Part shown: one piece after another, positions 51,136 through 60,492 of the stretch
Position numbering within the stretch: position 1 is the first letter of the stretch
How the letters are laid out: each line of letters begins with the position of its first letter
Assembly: GCF_003063265.1 (NCBI RefSeq)
Contig: NZ_NERU01000005.1
Coordinates: 176,824-240,823, forward strand
Length of the DNA: 64,000 nt
DNA from: Limnohabitans sp. WS1
GTDB lineage: Bacteria > Pseudomonadota > Gammaproteobacteria > Burkholderiales > Burkholderiaceae_C
Reading direction: 5' to 3'
The notes under the pieces: model-generated
Seen by the model: the letters and a program-made list of their open reading frames with translations, nothing else
Database searches by the model: none
What the model was told of the DNA's origin: nothing
Translations under genes and position numbers: made by a program

Positions 51136-52728
51136 TTGAACAAGACACGACCGACCTTGAAAAACAAATTGCGTCTCCATTTGTTGCTGGCTTCACTGGC
51201 TTGTGCCGTGACTTTTGCGCCTGTCCGGGCACAAACACTGGGCCTGCCTGCCCTGGGTGACGGGGAAAGCATCTCCTTGAGCGCCGAGAGGCAGTTGGGT
51301 GACCGGATCGCCCGTGAGTTGTACCGGGACCCCGATTTTCTGGAAGATGCCGTCCTGGACGAGTACATCCAGCAATTGTGGGCGCCTTTGATCAAATCGG
51401 CAGCGGCCCGAGGCGACTTGTCACCCGAATTGCAAGAACGGTTTGCCTGGCGCATTTTGCTGGGCCGCGACAGAACCGTGAACGCCTTTGCTCTGCCGGG
51501 CGGGTATTTGGGTGTCCACTTGGGTTTGATTGCCGTGGTCAGTTCGCATGACGAACTGGCCTCGGTCTTGGCGCATGAGTTGAGCCATGTGACCCAGCGC
51601 CACATTGCGCGGAGCATGGACGACCAAGCCAAAATGACCCCTTGGGTCATTGGCTCCATGATTTTGGGGGCTCTGGCCGCCAGCAAAAGTGCCCAAGGCG
51701 CTCAAGCCTTGATTGTGGGGGGACAGGCCGCAGCCGCGCAGTCTCAGCTGAGCTACTCACGCGACATGGAGCGCGAAGCCGACCGGGTGGGCTATGGCAT
51801 TTTGGTGGATGCAGGCTATGACCCCAAAGGCTTTGTTGGCATGTTTGCCAAGTTGCAACAAGCCTCCGGTTTGAACGACAGCGGTGCCTTTCCTTATTTG
51901 CGCAGCCACCCGTTGACGACGGAGCGCTTGGCTGACATGCAAGCGCGGCAGCAGCTCAATGCCAGCGCGGCAGCTGCGCCCAGCGATGTGGCCCAAGCCA
52001 TGCTGGCCGCCAGAGCGCGTGTTTTGGCGCAAAGCAGCCCGGACGCCCTGAGGGCCTGGACGCAGGACGAACGCCAGGCGGGTGCAGAGCGCTCTGAGGT
52101 CCAGCAAATCGGTGCTTTGTACGCCGCCACACTGGCCTATTTGCAGATGCGCAATATGGAGGGTGCTGACCGCACGCTCGCGTCTTTGACCGATCGGCTT
52201 GCCAAGGTTCAAGCCGACAAGGGCGGGCAAGGCCTGCAGGCCGCGCCCGAAATGGCGGCAAGCCGTTGGCTGCGTTTGTTGCGTGCGGAAGTGGCCTTCA
52301 AACAAAACCGCTTTGAAGCTGTGCTGACCACGCTGGTGCCCAATGGCCCGCAGGCCAACTTGCCCCGGCCTGAACTGATCGCGGTGGCACAAGCCTTGCA
52401 GCGTTTGCCCCAACACCCGTGGCTTGACGGGATCACTCGCCAGCTTCGCAGCACGGTGCAGCGCTCGCCCAACGACGCACAGGCTTGGCAAACCCTGGCC
52501 GGTTTGCTCTCGCTGCAAGGCGCTGCCCTGGGGGCTTTGCGTGCCGAAGGCGAAGCCCAAATTGCACGCCTGGACTGGACTGGCGCGGTGGACCGCTTGC
52601 GGGCGGCCCAAGATCGGGCCAGACAAGGCCGCTTGCTGCCGGGCGATCACATCGAAGCGTCCATTGTGGATGCCCGTTTGCGTTACGCACAAGACCGGCT
52701 GCGCGACATGCAGGTTCAGCGCAACTGA
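51136..52728 (+). CDS. Periplasmic M48 metalloprotease with TPR-like tail (BepA-like)
   Basis: A 530-residue zinc protease. A signal peptide (about residues 1-32, ending VRAQ) sends it to the periplasm. The catalytic motif HELSH is at 147-151, with the third ligand in MEREADRVGYGI. The C-terminal half is helical and TPR-like (AWQTLAGLLSLQGAALGALR). BepA-type enzymes monitor outer-membrane assembly, for example of LptD and barrels, which would be relevant to TpsB. The start is a TTG at 51136, the only frame-compatible start giving the signal peptide, so it is less certain than the rest. Confidence 0.9.
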   Translation: MNKTRPTLKNKLRLHLLLASLACAVTFAPVRAQTLGLPALGDGESISLSAERQLGDRIARELYRDPDFLEDAVLDEYIQQLWAPLIKSAAARGDLSPELQERFAWRILLGRDRTVNAFALPGGYLGVHLGLIAVVSSHDELASVLAHELSHVTQRHIARSMDDQAKMTPWVIGSMILGALAASKSAQGAQALIVGGQAAAAQSQLSYSRDMEREADRVGYGILVDAGYDPKGFVGMFAKLQQASGLNDSGAFPYLRSHPLTTERLADMQARQQLNASAAAAPSDVAQAMLAARARVLAQSSPDALRAWTQDERQAGAERSEVQQIGALYAATLAYLQMRNMEGADRTLASLTDRLAKVQADKGGQGLQAAPEMAASRWLRLLRAEVAFKQNRFEAVLTTLVPNGPQANLPRPELIAVAQALQRLPQHPWLDGITRQLRSTVQRSPNDAQAWQTLAGLLSLQGAALGALRAEGEAQIARLDWTGAVDRLRAAQDRARQGRLLPGDHIEASIVDARLRYAQDRLRDMQVQRN

Positions 52729-52794
52729 GCCAGCCCTGTGAAGTTTGAAATGAAATGCAGGTCTTGGGCACAGCGATCAGCTATGTAACCCCCT

Positions 52795-53050
52795 GTAGGA
52801 GCCCCGCCCTCGGGGCGATTCTTGGTGGTCTGCGAGGGTGATCGCGACGGGGGCGTCGCTCCTACAGGGGGAATCCCTGCATTTTGTAGGAGCCCCGCCC
52901 TCGGGGCGATGGGTCGTGGTTTGCGAGGGTGATCACGACGAGGGCGTCGCTCCTACAGGGGGACAATGCCCTGCATTTTGTGGGAGCCCCGCCCTCGGGG
53001 CGATGGGTCGTGGTCTGCGAGGGTGATCGCGACGGGGGCGTCGCTCCTAC
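52795..53050. repeat. Three GTAGGAGC-type palindromic units
   Basis: Units start at 52795, 52886 and 52980, spaced 91-94 bases, same orientation as the 13.8-kb array. The 14-base leader CTGTGAAGTTTGAA is at 52736, and ACATCATCGGGC follows at 53070. Together they fill the gap between the protease gene and the DUF3717-DUF1289 gene. Confidence 0.92.
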
Positions 53051-53155
53051 AAAAAAAGCGTCAATGCCCACATCATCGGGCTGGATCAATCAAGCCGGGC
53101 AGGATGTGCACGGTCCCGCTTGAGGCTATGATCGCCGACCTTTGGTACACACGCT

Positions 53156-53617
53156 ATGGCTGGAATCCACATCACCGACATTGAAGCCGCCATCACCCAT
53201 TGGCGCAGCAAGAACCCCTCGCCTGACGGGGTGTCGCTGCCGCCTGAGCTGCGGGCATTGGCCCAGGTGTATGGGCTGATGGTCTACCACCAGCAGGACT
53301 TGGCTGACGAATTCACCTTGCCTGTGAAAGCCGCCGAGGCTTGGCAAGACTGGTATGCCAGCACGCCCGATACGCCGTGCATTGCCATTTGCTCGACCAG
53401 CCAGGGCGACGAAACCTGCAAAGGTTGCGGCCGGAGTTTTGAAGAGGTGCAGCTGTGGATTGAGATGAGTCCCGGTGAAAAACGTGCCATTTGGCAGCGC
53501 ATCACCGCAGAGGGCACCTCGTGGCGCTTTAACCGCTATGCCGAACGCGCCGCCGAAGACCGCCGTTGGGCCAAAGCGGCGGCCGATGCGCAAGTTCCGC
53601 TCGATTTGAAACCCTGA
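53156..53617 (+). CDS. DUF3717-DUF1289 two-domain protein
   Basis: A 153-residue cytosolic protein made of two small domains. The N-terminal part (IHITDIEAAITHWRSKNPSP, then DG) fits DUF3717. The C-terminal part has the four-cysteine DUF1289 pattern (PCIAICSTSQGDETCKGCGR, then SFEEVQLW), likely to bind zinc or an iron-sulfur cluster. Each domain is usually a separate protein, so a fusion is notable. The function is unknown. Confidence 0.8.
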   Translation: MAGIHITDIEAAITHWRSKNPSPDGVSLPPELRALAQVYGLMVYHQQDLADEFTLPVKAAEAWQDWYASTPDTPCIAICSTSQGDETCKGCGRSFEEVQLWIEMSPGEKRAIWQRITAEGTSWRFNRYAERAAEDRRWAKAAADAQVPLDLKP

Positions 53618-53655
53618 CAACGTTGAGCGCCAGTCGGCTTCATGGCCGTGAGCGC

Positions 53656-54110
53656 TCATTCGTCCAAGTCACTGCCCTGAACCACGCGCCGCACCACGTC
53701 GGCGTTGAATCCCCGGGTCAGCAAGAAGCGCATTTGCTTGGCCCTGTCTTGCGGGTCTTGGGGGGGGTGTCCAAATTTCTTGCGCCACACTTCCGTCGCA
53801 CGGTGCCATTCCGTTTCTTTCAGGCCCGCCATGGCTTCGGTCACCGCTTCGCCTGACAGTCCCTTGGCGGCGAGCTCTTGTTTGATGCGGGTGCTTCCTA
53901 ATTTGGCAGACCGTCGGTTGACCAAGGAGTCCACGGCGCGGCCGTCGTTGATGAAGTCCCGCGCCTGCAACTCGTTGAGTGCCTTGGCCAATTCGCCGGG
54001 CACTTCTTCGTGGGGTCCCAGTTTGCGCTCCAACTCGGCACGGGAGTGTTCACGCTGGCTCAAAAGCCGCAGGGCGCGGCCTTTGAGCGAGGGCTGAAAA
54101 CCGGGCTTGT

Positions 54111-54114
<4 letters not shown>
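53656..54114 (-). CDS. recX: Regulatory protein RecX
   Basis: A 152-residue helical protein that limits RecA filament growth. [20 protein letters not shown] near the start and [20 protein letters not shown] are typical of RecX. The start is a TTG overlapping the recA stop (TTGA), so recA and recX form one leftward unit and RecX is made at a lower level by coupling. It ends close to the convergent DUF3717-DUF1289 gene. Confidence 0.92.
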
Positions 54115-55154
<1,040 letters not shown>

Positions 55155-55212
55155 GAAAATCTCCTTGAATATCAATGGGTTGTGGCACCAGTGGGCTGGG
55201 TCATGTGCTGTT

Positions 55213-55232
55213 GACTGGATGCTTGAACAGTA
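55213..55232 (-). promoter_or_regulatory. LexA (SOS) box of recA
   Basis: Read on the recA strand this is TACTGTTCAAGCATCCAGTC, which has the CTG-N10-CAG spacing of LexA sites. It closely resembles the E. coli recA box (TACTGTATGAGCATACAGTA, from memory). It lies in the divergent gap with the MarR gene, so LexA could also affect that gene. Confidence 0.75.
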
Positions 55233-55297
55233 CTGTAAACGAGCTGTATAAACCTGTAAACTCAATTTTTAGTCAGTTTACCTTATCATTTACGACC

Positions 55298-55798
55298 ATG
55301 GAACTCACCCCCATCACACCGCCTGAGGGCCTTGAAAAACACGATGACCGATGGCGGCAAACCCATTTGGGCCGATTGCTCGGACACGCCATGCGCCGCT
55401 TTGATGAGCGTGTGCTCTACCTCATGGCGGGCAACGAAGGTGTGCCTTTGGCTTTGGCCAATTTGGCAGCACGCGACCAGATCAGTGCAGCCCATGTGCA
55501 CATCACGCGGCATTTGGCGTTGGAGGGCTCGCGCTTGACCGATCTGGCCCAAGCGGCGGGCATGAGCAAACAAGCCATGGGCGACTTGGTGGACCAGTGC
55601 ACGGCCTGGGGTTTGGTGCGGCGTGAAGCGGACACAGCCGATGCCCGTGTGCGTCGGGTGGTGTTCACGCCCGTGGGATTGGCTTGGTTGCAGGCATTCA
55701 AGGACGCCGTGGCCCAAGCCGAAGCGGAGTTTCGAGCCGCCGTGGGCAAGGATGTGGCCACCGTGGTGGCCTTGGGCTTGGAGGCCTATGCGTCTTGA
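55298..55798 (+). CDS. MarR-family transcriptional regulator
   Basis: A 166-residue regulator with a winged helix (AHVHITRHLALEGSRLTDLA, then QAAGMSKQAMGDLVDQCTAW and the wing VRREADTADARVRRVVFTP). The ATG at 55298 is used because the long upstream frame overlaps the recA promoter. No target gene is adjacent downstream in an obvious operon, so the ligand and regulon are unknown. Confidence 0.88.
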   Translation: MELTPITPPEGLEKHDDRWRQTHLGRLLGHAMRRFDERVLYLMAGNEGVPLALANLAARDQISAAHVHITRHLALEGSRLTDLAQAAGMSKQAMGDLVDQCTAWGLVRREADTADARVRRVVFTPVGLAWLQAFKDAVAQAEAEFRAAVGKDVATVVALGLEAYAS

Positions 55799-55888
55799 AT
55801 TTTGCCCAAGGGCTGTGCACGGTGGAACTAGAATCAGACAGCCCGTACCGGCACACCCGAGAGCCTCACACAACAACAGGAGACAGCC

Positions 55889-56563
55889 ATGCGTATTTTG
55901 ATAGCCGAAGACGACCAGGTTCTGGCCGATGGTTTGTTGCGCACTTTGCGCAGTGCCGGTGCTGCCGTCGACCATGTGGCCAGTGGCAGCGAGGCCGATG
56001 CGGCCCTCATGACCAACAACGAATTCGACCTGTTGATCCTGGATTTGGGCTTGCCCAAAATGCATGGTTTGGACGTGCTCAAGCGTCTGCGATCGCGCGG
56101 TTCAGTCTTGCCTGTGCTGATTTTGACCGCAGCCGACAGCGTGGAAGAGCGCGTCAAAGGGCTGGATTACGGGGCCGACGATTACATGGCCAAGCCCTTC
56201 AGTTTGCAGGAGCTGGAAGCCCGGGTTCGTGCCTTGACCCGACGGGGCATGGGCGGGGCCACCTCCCAAATCAAGCACGGCCCGCTGGTCTATGACCAGT
56301 CCGGTCGGGTGGCCACCATCGACGGCAAAATGGTGGAGTTGTCGGCCCGTGAGTTGGGCTTGCTGGAAGTCCTGCTGCAACGCGCGGGGCGTTTGGTCAG
56401 CAAAGATCAGTTGGTGGAGCGTCTGTGCGAATGGGGCGAAGAGGTCAGCAACAATGCCATTGAGGTGTACATCCACCGCTTGCGCAAAAAAATCGAGAAA
56501 GGGCCCATCCGCATCGCCACGGTGCGCGGTTTGGGTTATTGCCTGGAAAAAATACCGGGTTAA
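55889..56563 (+). CDS. OmpR-family response regulator, TctD/QseB-like
   Basis: A 224-residue regulator. The receiver domain has the acidic pair EDD (residues 7-9), phospho-acceptor D52 (ILDLGLPKMHG) and K102 (AKPFS). The C-terminal winged helix has SARELGLLEVLLQRAGRLVS and NNAIEVYIHRLRKKI. Strong site CAGGAGA precedes the ATG. It pairs with the kinase gene that follows 48 bases later. TctD-like systems control tricarboxylate uptake, which would fit a Bug-rich organism, but the target is not shown here. Confidence 0.93.
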   Translation: MRILIAEDDQVLADGLLRTLRSAGAAVDHVASGSEADAALMTNNEFDLLILDLGLPKMHGLDVLKRLRSRGSVLPVLILTAADSVEERVKGLDYGADDYMAKPFSLQELEARVRALTRRGMGGATSQIKHGPLVYDQSGRVATIDGKMVELSARELGLLEVLLQRAGRLVSKDQLVERLCEWGEEVSNNAIEVYIHRLRKKIEKGPIRIATVRGLGYCLEKIPG

Positions 56564-56611
56564 TTCATTTCGGTTTTGAGCACCGGTTTCGGCGCTGAAA
56601 TACCTTTACCC

Positions 56612-58072
56612 ATGAAATCCCAAGGCTGGAACGTGCGAATTTTCAAACGCGAGCAGCGTTCCTTGTTCGGGGAAATACTGGACTGGATGCTCACCCCTTT
56701 GCTCTTGCTTTGGCCCATCAGCCTGGCCTTGACCTGGCTGGTGGCGCAAGGCTTGGCCAACAAACCCTTTGACCGTGCGCTGGTCTACAACGTGCAGGCC
56801 TTGGCCCAGCAAGTCAGGCTGGGACCCGATAAAAAGATTGATTTCAGTTTGCCCCAGCCGGCCAGTGAGTTGTTGCGGGCGGACGAAACCGATTTGGTGT
56901 ACTACCAAGTGCGTGGGGCAGCGGGTGAGCATTTGAGCGGTGAGCGTGATTTGCCTGCGCCACCGGCAGACCAGGACAAGGGCAGCAGCTACGAGGTCCA
57001 CATTCGCGACGATGAGATGCGTGGATTGGAAGTGCGGGTGGCCTACACCTGGATTCGGCTGGATGCGAAAAACCAACCGCCCGCATTGGTGCAAGTGGCC
57101 GAAACCCGTGAAAAACGTTCGGTGCTGGCCGCTGAAATCATCAAAGGCGTGATGTTGCCCCAGTTTGCCTTGTTGCCTTTGGCGGTGCTGCTGGTGTGGC
57201 TGGCTTTGGTGCGGGGCATCAAGCCCTTGTCTGAGCTGGAAGAGCGCATCCGGGAACGCAAGCCCGACGACTTGAGCCCCTTGGACGACAAGGCCGTGCC
57301 CATGGAGGTCGCACCTTTGGTGGTCTCGGTCAACGAATTGCTGGAGCGCCTGAAAGACTCCATCGTGACCCAAAAACGATTTTTGGCCGATGCCGCACAT
57401 CAGCTCAAAACCCCACTGGCCGGTCTGCGCATGCAGGCCGATTTGGCGCAGCGTTCGGGCTCCAGCGAAGAGGACCTGAAAAAATCCTTGCAGCAAATTG
57501 GCCGAGCCAGTGTTCAGGCCACCCACACCGTCAACCAGTTGCTGTCGCTCGCGCGTGCGGAAGGTGGGGGCACGCATGTGGCGCAGCAAAGTTGCGACAT
57601 GGTGTTGCTGTCCAGTGAAGTCTTGCAAGACTGTTTGCCACGGGCGATGGACAAGGGCCTGGACCTGGGCTATGAGGGGGTTGACTCGGGCACTTTGGGC
57701 GCACAAGTGCAAGGCAATGCCACTTTGCTCAAAGAGATGCTGCGCAACTTGGTCGAAAACGCCATGCTTTACACGCCCAGCACCTCCGAGCGTCAGGGGG
57801 TCATCACGGTCAGGGTCTTGGTGGACCCGTACAGCCGTGCCCTGGTGATGCAGGTCGAGGACAACGGTCCCGGCATCCCCTTGCCTGAACGTGATTTGGT
57901 GTTTCAGCCCTTCTACCGTGCACTGGGAACCAATGTGGACGGTTCGGGTTTGGGGCTGCCCATCGTCAAGGAAATTGCACAACAGCACGGGGCCACGGTG
58001 AGCATTGACTATGCCCACCATGGGCCAACGCCGCATGGCGCGTGTTTTACCTTGCGCTTTGCAACGAGTTGA
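56612..58072 (+). CDS. Sensor histidine kinase, TctE-like
   Basis: A 486-residue kinase with two membrane helices (about 26-46 and about 185-205) enclosing a periplasmic sensor domain. It carries the H-box LADAAHQLKTPLAGLRMQAD, N-box LRNLVENAMLYTP, G1 DNGPGIP and G2 GSGLGLPIVKEIA. The ATG at 56612 is chosen over a TTG at 56576. It is the cognate sensor of the upstream response regulator. Confidence 0.93.
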   Translation: MKSQGWNVRIFKREQRSLFGEILDWMLTPLLLLWPISLALTWLVAQGLANKPFDRALVYNVQALAQQVRLGPDKKIDFSLPQPASELLRADETDLVYYQVRGAAGEHLSGERDLPAPPADQDKGSSYEVHIRDDEMRGLEVRVAYTWIRLDAKNQPPALVQVAETREKRSVLAAEIIKGVMLPQFALLPLAVLLVWLALVRGIKPLSELEERIRERKPDDLSPLDDKAVPMEVAPLVVSVNELLERLKDSIVTQKRFLADAAHQLKTPLAGLRMQADLAQRSGSSEEDLKKSLQQIGRASVQATHTVNQLLSLARAEGGGTHVAQQSCDMVLLSSEVLQDCLPRAMDKGLDLGYEGVDSGTLGAQVQGNATLLKEMLRNLVENAMLYTPSTSERQGVITVRVLVDPYSRALVMQVEDNGPGIPLPERDLVFQPFYRALGTNVDGSGLGLPIVKEIAQQHGATVSIDYAHHGPTPHGACFTLRFATS

Positions 58073-58129
58073 GACACCGCCTGCCAAGGCGTGCCCCGCC
58101 CACCAAGACCGGCTGGGTGGTCCTCGATG

Positions 58130-58789
58130 TCAGGCGGCGGGGCTCATGTTGAGCTGCAAACGCTCGCGGGCCATGACACGCGCCACGGCAGGGTGGGCGG
58201 CCACTTTGGCCACAAAAGCCCACAACTCGGGGTGTTCTTCGGGCGCAATGCCTGCGATCGTGCCCCAACGGGTCAGGGTCAAAGCATAGGCATCCAGCGG
58301 GCCAAAGTGTGCGCCACTCAACCAAGCTTGAGAAGAGTCAGAGGCCTGGCTCACCAAGCTTTGCAACTCCCCCAGCATGCCGCGAAACAGCTGGATGTTG
58401 TAGGGTTTCAGGGCCGCTTGGACTTCGGGTTGATCCGAGAATTTTTGCGGCATGAAGATGTGGGTGAACGTGGGGTGCACAGTGTTGTTCATCCACGCCA
58501 AGGTCGAGATGGCCCGTGCGCGAGCCAAGGGCTCTGTGGGCAAAAATCCCAGTTCGGGAAAGAGTTGGTCCAGGTGCAAAACAATGGCCACAATTTGTGT
58601 CACCGCTTGACCGTTGTTGACCAAAACCGGCACCTGGCCACGCGGGTTGATGGCTTTGTAGTCGTCGCTGTTTTGTTCACCCTTGTGCAGTTTGACCATG
58701 CAAGGCTCAAAGGGGGCACCGCTCATTTCCAGCAGCACATGGGGCACAAAAGAGCAAGCACCGGGGGCAAAGTAAAGTTGAAGGCTCAT
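58130..58789 (-). CDS. Glutathione S-transferase family protein
   Basis: A 219-residue soluble protein with the N-terminal thioredoxin fold (LQLYFAPGACSFVPHVLLEM, INPRGQVPVLV) and an all-helical C-terminal domain. The beta-class-like ACS segment contains C12, usual for bacterial GSTs. It probably conjugates or reduces small electrophiles; substrate unknown. It is convergent with the kinase gene and follows the small membrane gene at 58805-59068, so may be in the same leftward run. Confidence 0.9.
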   Translation of the reverse strand: MSLQLYFAPGACSFVPHVLLEMSGAPFEPCMVKLHKGEQNSDDYKAINPRGQVPVLVNNGQAVTQIVAIVLHLDQLFPELGFLPTEPLARARAISTLAWMNNTVHPTFTHIFMPQKFSDQPEVQAALKPYNIQLFRGMLGELQSLVSQASDSSQAWLSGAHFGPLDAYALTLTRWGTIAGIAPEEHPELWAFVAKVAAHPAVARVMARERLQLNMSPAA

Positions 58790-58804
58790 GGGGTGTTTAA
58801 AAAA

Positions 58805-59068
58805 CTAAGGCTGAGAAGACGGTTGGGCCGCCGAGGCATCCGCCGCCACGGGGGGTAAAACGGGTTCGGCCACGAGGGCTGGCTTGCCAGGGGCTTGGGC
58901 ACTCAGGGGGGAGACGGTCAGGGCTTCGGGCTGAATTTGTTGCGCAAGACGTGCCGGTTCCCGGTGACCATGGGGGTCAAAGCCCCAAGGCGCAAAAAGC
59001 CCCCACTGCCAAGCCAGCAGCACCGCGTTGAGCAGCACCAAAATGCCAACCCCGTATTTGAGCTTCAA
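58805..59068 (-). CDS. Small single-span membrane protein of unknown function
   Basis: An 87-residue hypothetical protein. Residues 5-25 (YGVGILVLLNAVLLAWQWGL) form one membrane helix, followed by a Pro/Ala-rich, probably periplasmic tail. The start TTG overlaps the birA stop (TTGA), which supports translation by coupling. I do not recognise a family. Its tail resembles the linker of SPOR-type cell-division proteins but no SPOR domain is present, so it could be a truncated relic. Confidence 0.55.
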   Translation of the reverse strand: MKLKYGVGILVLLNAVLLAWQWGLFAPWGFDPHGHREPARLAQQIQPEALTVSPLSAQAPGKPALVAEPVLPPVAADASAAQPSSQP

Positions 59069-59832
59069 AGGGAACCCCCTGATGAAAATGGACGCACACT
59101 GATTTCGGAACTGACGATGTCGTGCACCAGGCCATCGGTTTGGATGCGCAGCGCCCCGTTGGGGCCAACCCCCATGGCCAGACCTTGTTGGCCATCGCTG
59201 GTGTGCACCTGTCGACCTTTGAGCGTGTCGCGGGCTTCAAAAGCGGCCTCAAGAGGGGCAAAACCCTGTGACTCAAAACGCAGCAAGGCTTGGATGAGCG
59301 GGCTGGCAACGCGTGCAAGGCAAGAGGGTGCCGTCAATTCGGGCAGCAACTCTGACAAGCACGCGGGTGGCGTGCTCAGGCCTTCGGCCAAGCGCGGGCG
59401 GATGTTCAGGCCCACACCAACCACCACTTGGCTGCGCCCGCCCATGCTGGCCGCTTCGACCAAAATGCCGCCGAGTTTGCGGTCTTCAAACCACAAATCA
59501 TTGGGCCATTTGAGTTGCACATCGGGGTGCAGGCTCTCAGCCAGGCTCAGGCCCACGGCCAGTGACAAACCGGACCAGTCTTGGGGGGTCAAAGACAGAC
59601 TGAGAGAAAAGGTGAGCGAGTCGCCCGGCTGGCTTTGCCAGACCCGGCCCAAACGCCCCCGTCCTGCCGTTTGGCGTTCAACCACCAACAAGGTGGATTC
59701 CAGATGACCCGCCCTCGCACGGCGCATGAGTTCACTGTTGCTGGAATCCAATTCGGGCAACACCTCGACCGTGAAGTCGGGCAGCAGGGGAAAAATCTGT
59801 TCCCAGATTGTTTCGGCGGGCCAGGGTGTCAT
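59065..59832 (-). CDS. birA: Biotin-[acetyl-CoA-carboxylase] ligase
   Basis: A 255-residue monofunctional BirA that attaches biotin to carboxylases. ELDSSNSELMRRA, the biotin-binding GRGRLGRVWQS, and LKWPNDLWFEDRKLGGILVE are the ligase motifs. There is no N-terminal winged helix, so it does not act as a repressor. The ATG at 59832 is chosen; the longer frame overlaps the SET gene. It lies 14 bases after that gene and is probably co-transcribed with it. Confidence 0.93.
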   Translation of the reverse strand: MTPWPAETIWEQIFPLLPDFTVEVLPELDSSNSELMRRARAGHLESTLLVVERQTAGRGRLGRVWQSQPGDSLTFSLSLSLTPQDWSGLSLAVGLSLAESLHPDVQLKWPNDLWFEDRKLGGILVEAASMGGRSQVVVGVGLNIRPRLAEGLSTPPACLSELLPELTAPSCLARVASPLIQALLRFESQGFAPLEAAFEARDTLKGRQVHTSDGQQGLAMGVGPNGALRIQTDGLVHDIVSSEISVRPFSSGGSL

Positions 59833-59846
59833 GGGCGTCAAGGGGC

Positions 59847-60395
59847 TCAGACGCCCCGCGCTGACTTTTTCTTCTGAGCTGGGATTTTGGGCGTGGCCGG
59901 GCGGCGTTTGGGGGAGAGCAAAGTGCCCCGGCAGTTGTCGCTGCCACACCAGCAGGGGTATTCGGCCTTGAGCTTCTTGGTGTAGGGCTCGTCAATGATC
60001 AGACCGTAGTCGTAGTTGAGCTCTTCACCGGCGGCAATGTCGCGAATGGCTTTGATGAAGATGCGGTCGTTGTCTTCGTCAGCTTCGCAGTTGGGATCGC
60101 AGCTGTGGTTGATCCAGCGCGAAGAGTTGCCACCATTGAGCGCATCAATCACCCGGTCTTCGTTCACATGGAAGTAAAAGGTGTGATTGGGGTCTTCGGG
60201 GTTGTGCGGGTGACGGTCTTGGGCTTCGTCCCAGCTGATGATCTCGCCCACATATTCAATGATGGTGTCGCCCTCGGCAATGTCTTGCAAGGCAAATACG
60301 CCCTTGCCATGCACGCCTGAGCGGCGGACCTGGATGCGCTTGCCGGTGGTGCGTGGCACAGAACGGCCAGGGGTCGGAGCAGGTGTTTTGGCCAC
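59847..60395 (-). CDS. SET-domain protein-lysine methyltransferase
   Basis: A 182-residue SET protein. The SET core has RRSGVHGKGVFALQDIAEGD, the knot motifs RWINHSCDPNCEA and EELNYDYG, and a post-SET cysteine cluster CWCGSDNCRG that binds zinc. It ends in a Lys/Pro-rich tail. SET enzymes methylate lysine on proteins; in bacteria the target is mostly unknown, with histone-like or ribosomal proteins as candidates. It is divergent from the topoisomerase/SWIB gene across a 97-base gap and upstream of birA. Confidence 0.93.
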   Translation of the reverse strand: MAKTPAPTPGRSVPRTTGKRIQVRRSGVHGKGVFALQDIAEGDTIIEYVGEIISWDEAQDRHPHNPEDPNHTFYFHVNEDRVIDALNGGNSSRWINHSCDPNCEADEDNDRIFIKAIRDIAAGEELNYDYGLIIDEPYTKKLKAEYPCWCGSDNCRGTLLSPKRRPATPKIPAQKKKSARGV

Positions 60396-60492
60396 AGCGT
60401 TGAAAAATTTGTTATGGTGAATTCATGTGGGCGTGCGCGTGAGCGCGTGCCCGGGCGCGTACACACACGCGAGACAACGGGATTGTAATGAC

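Noticed and set aside
55175..55297. Longer start for the MarR gene
   Set aside because: It would overlap the recA promoter and SOS box, and the extra residues are unlike MarR N-termini.
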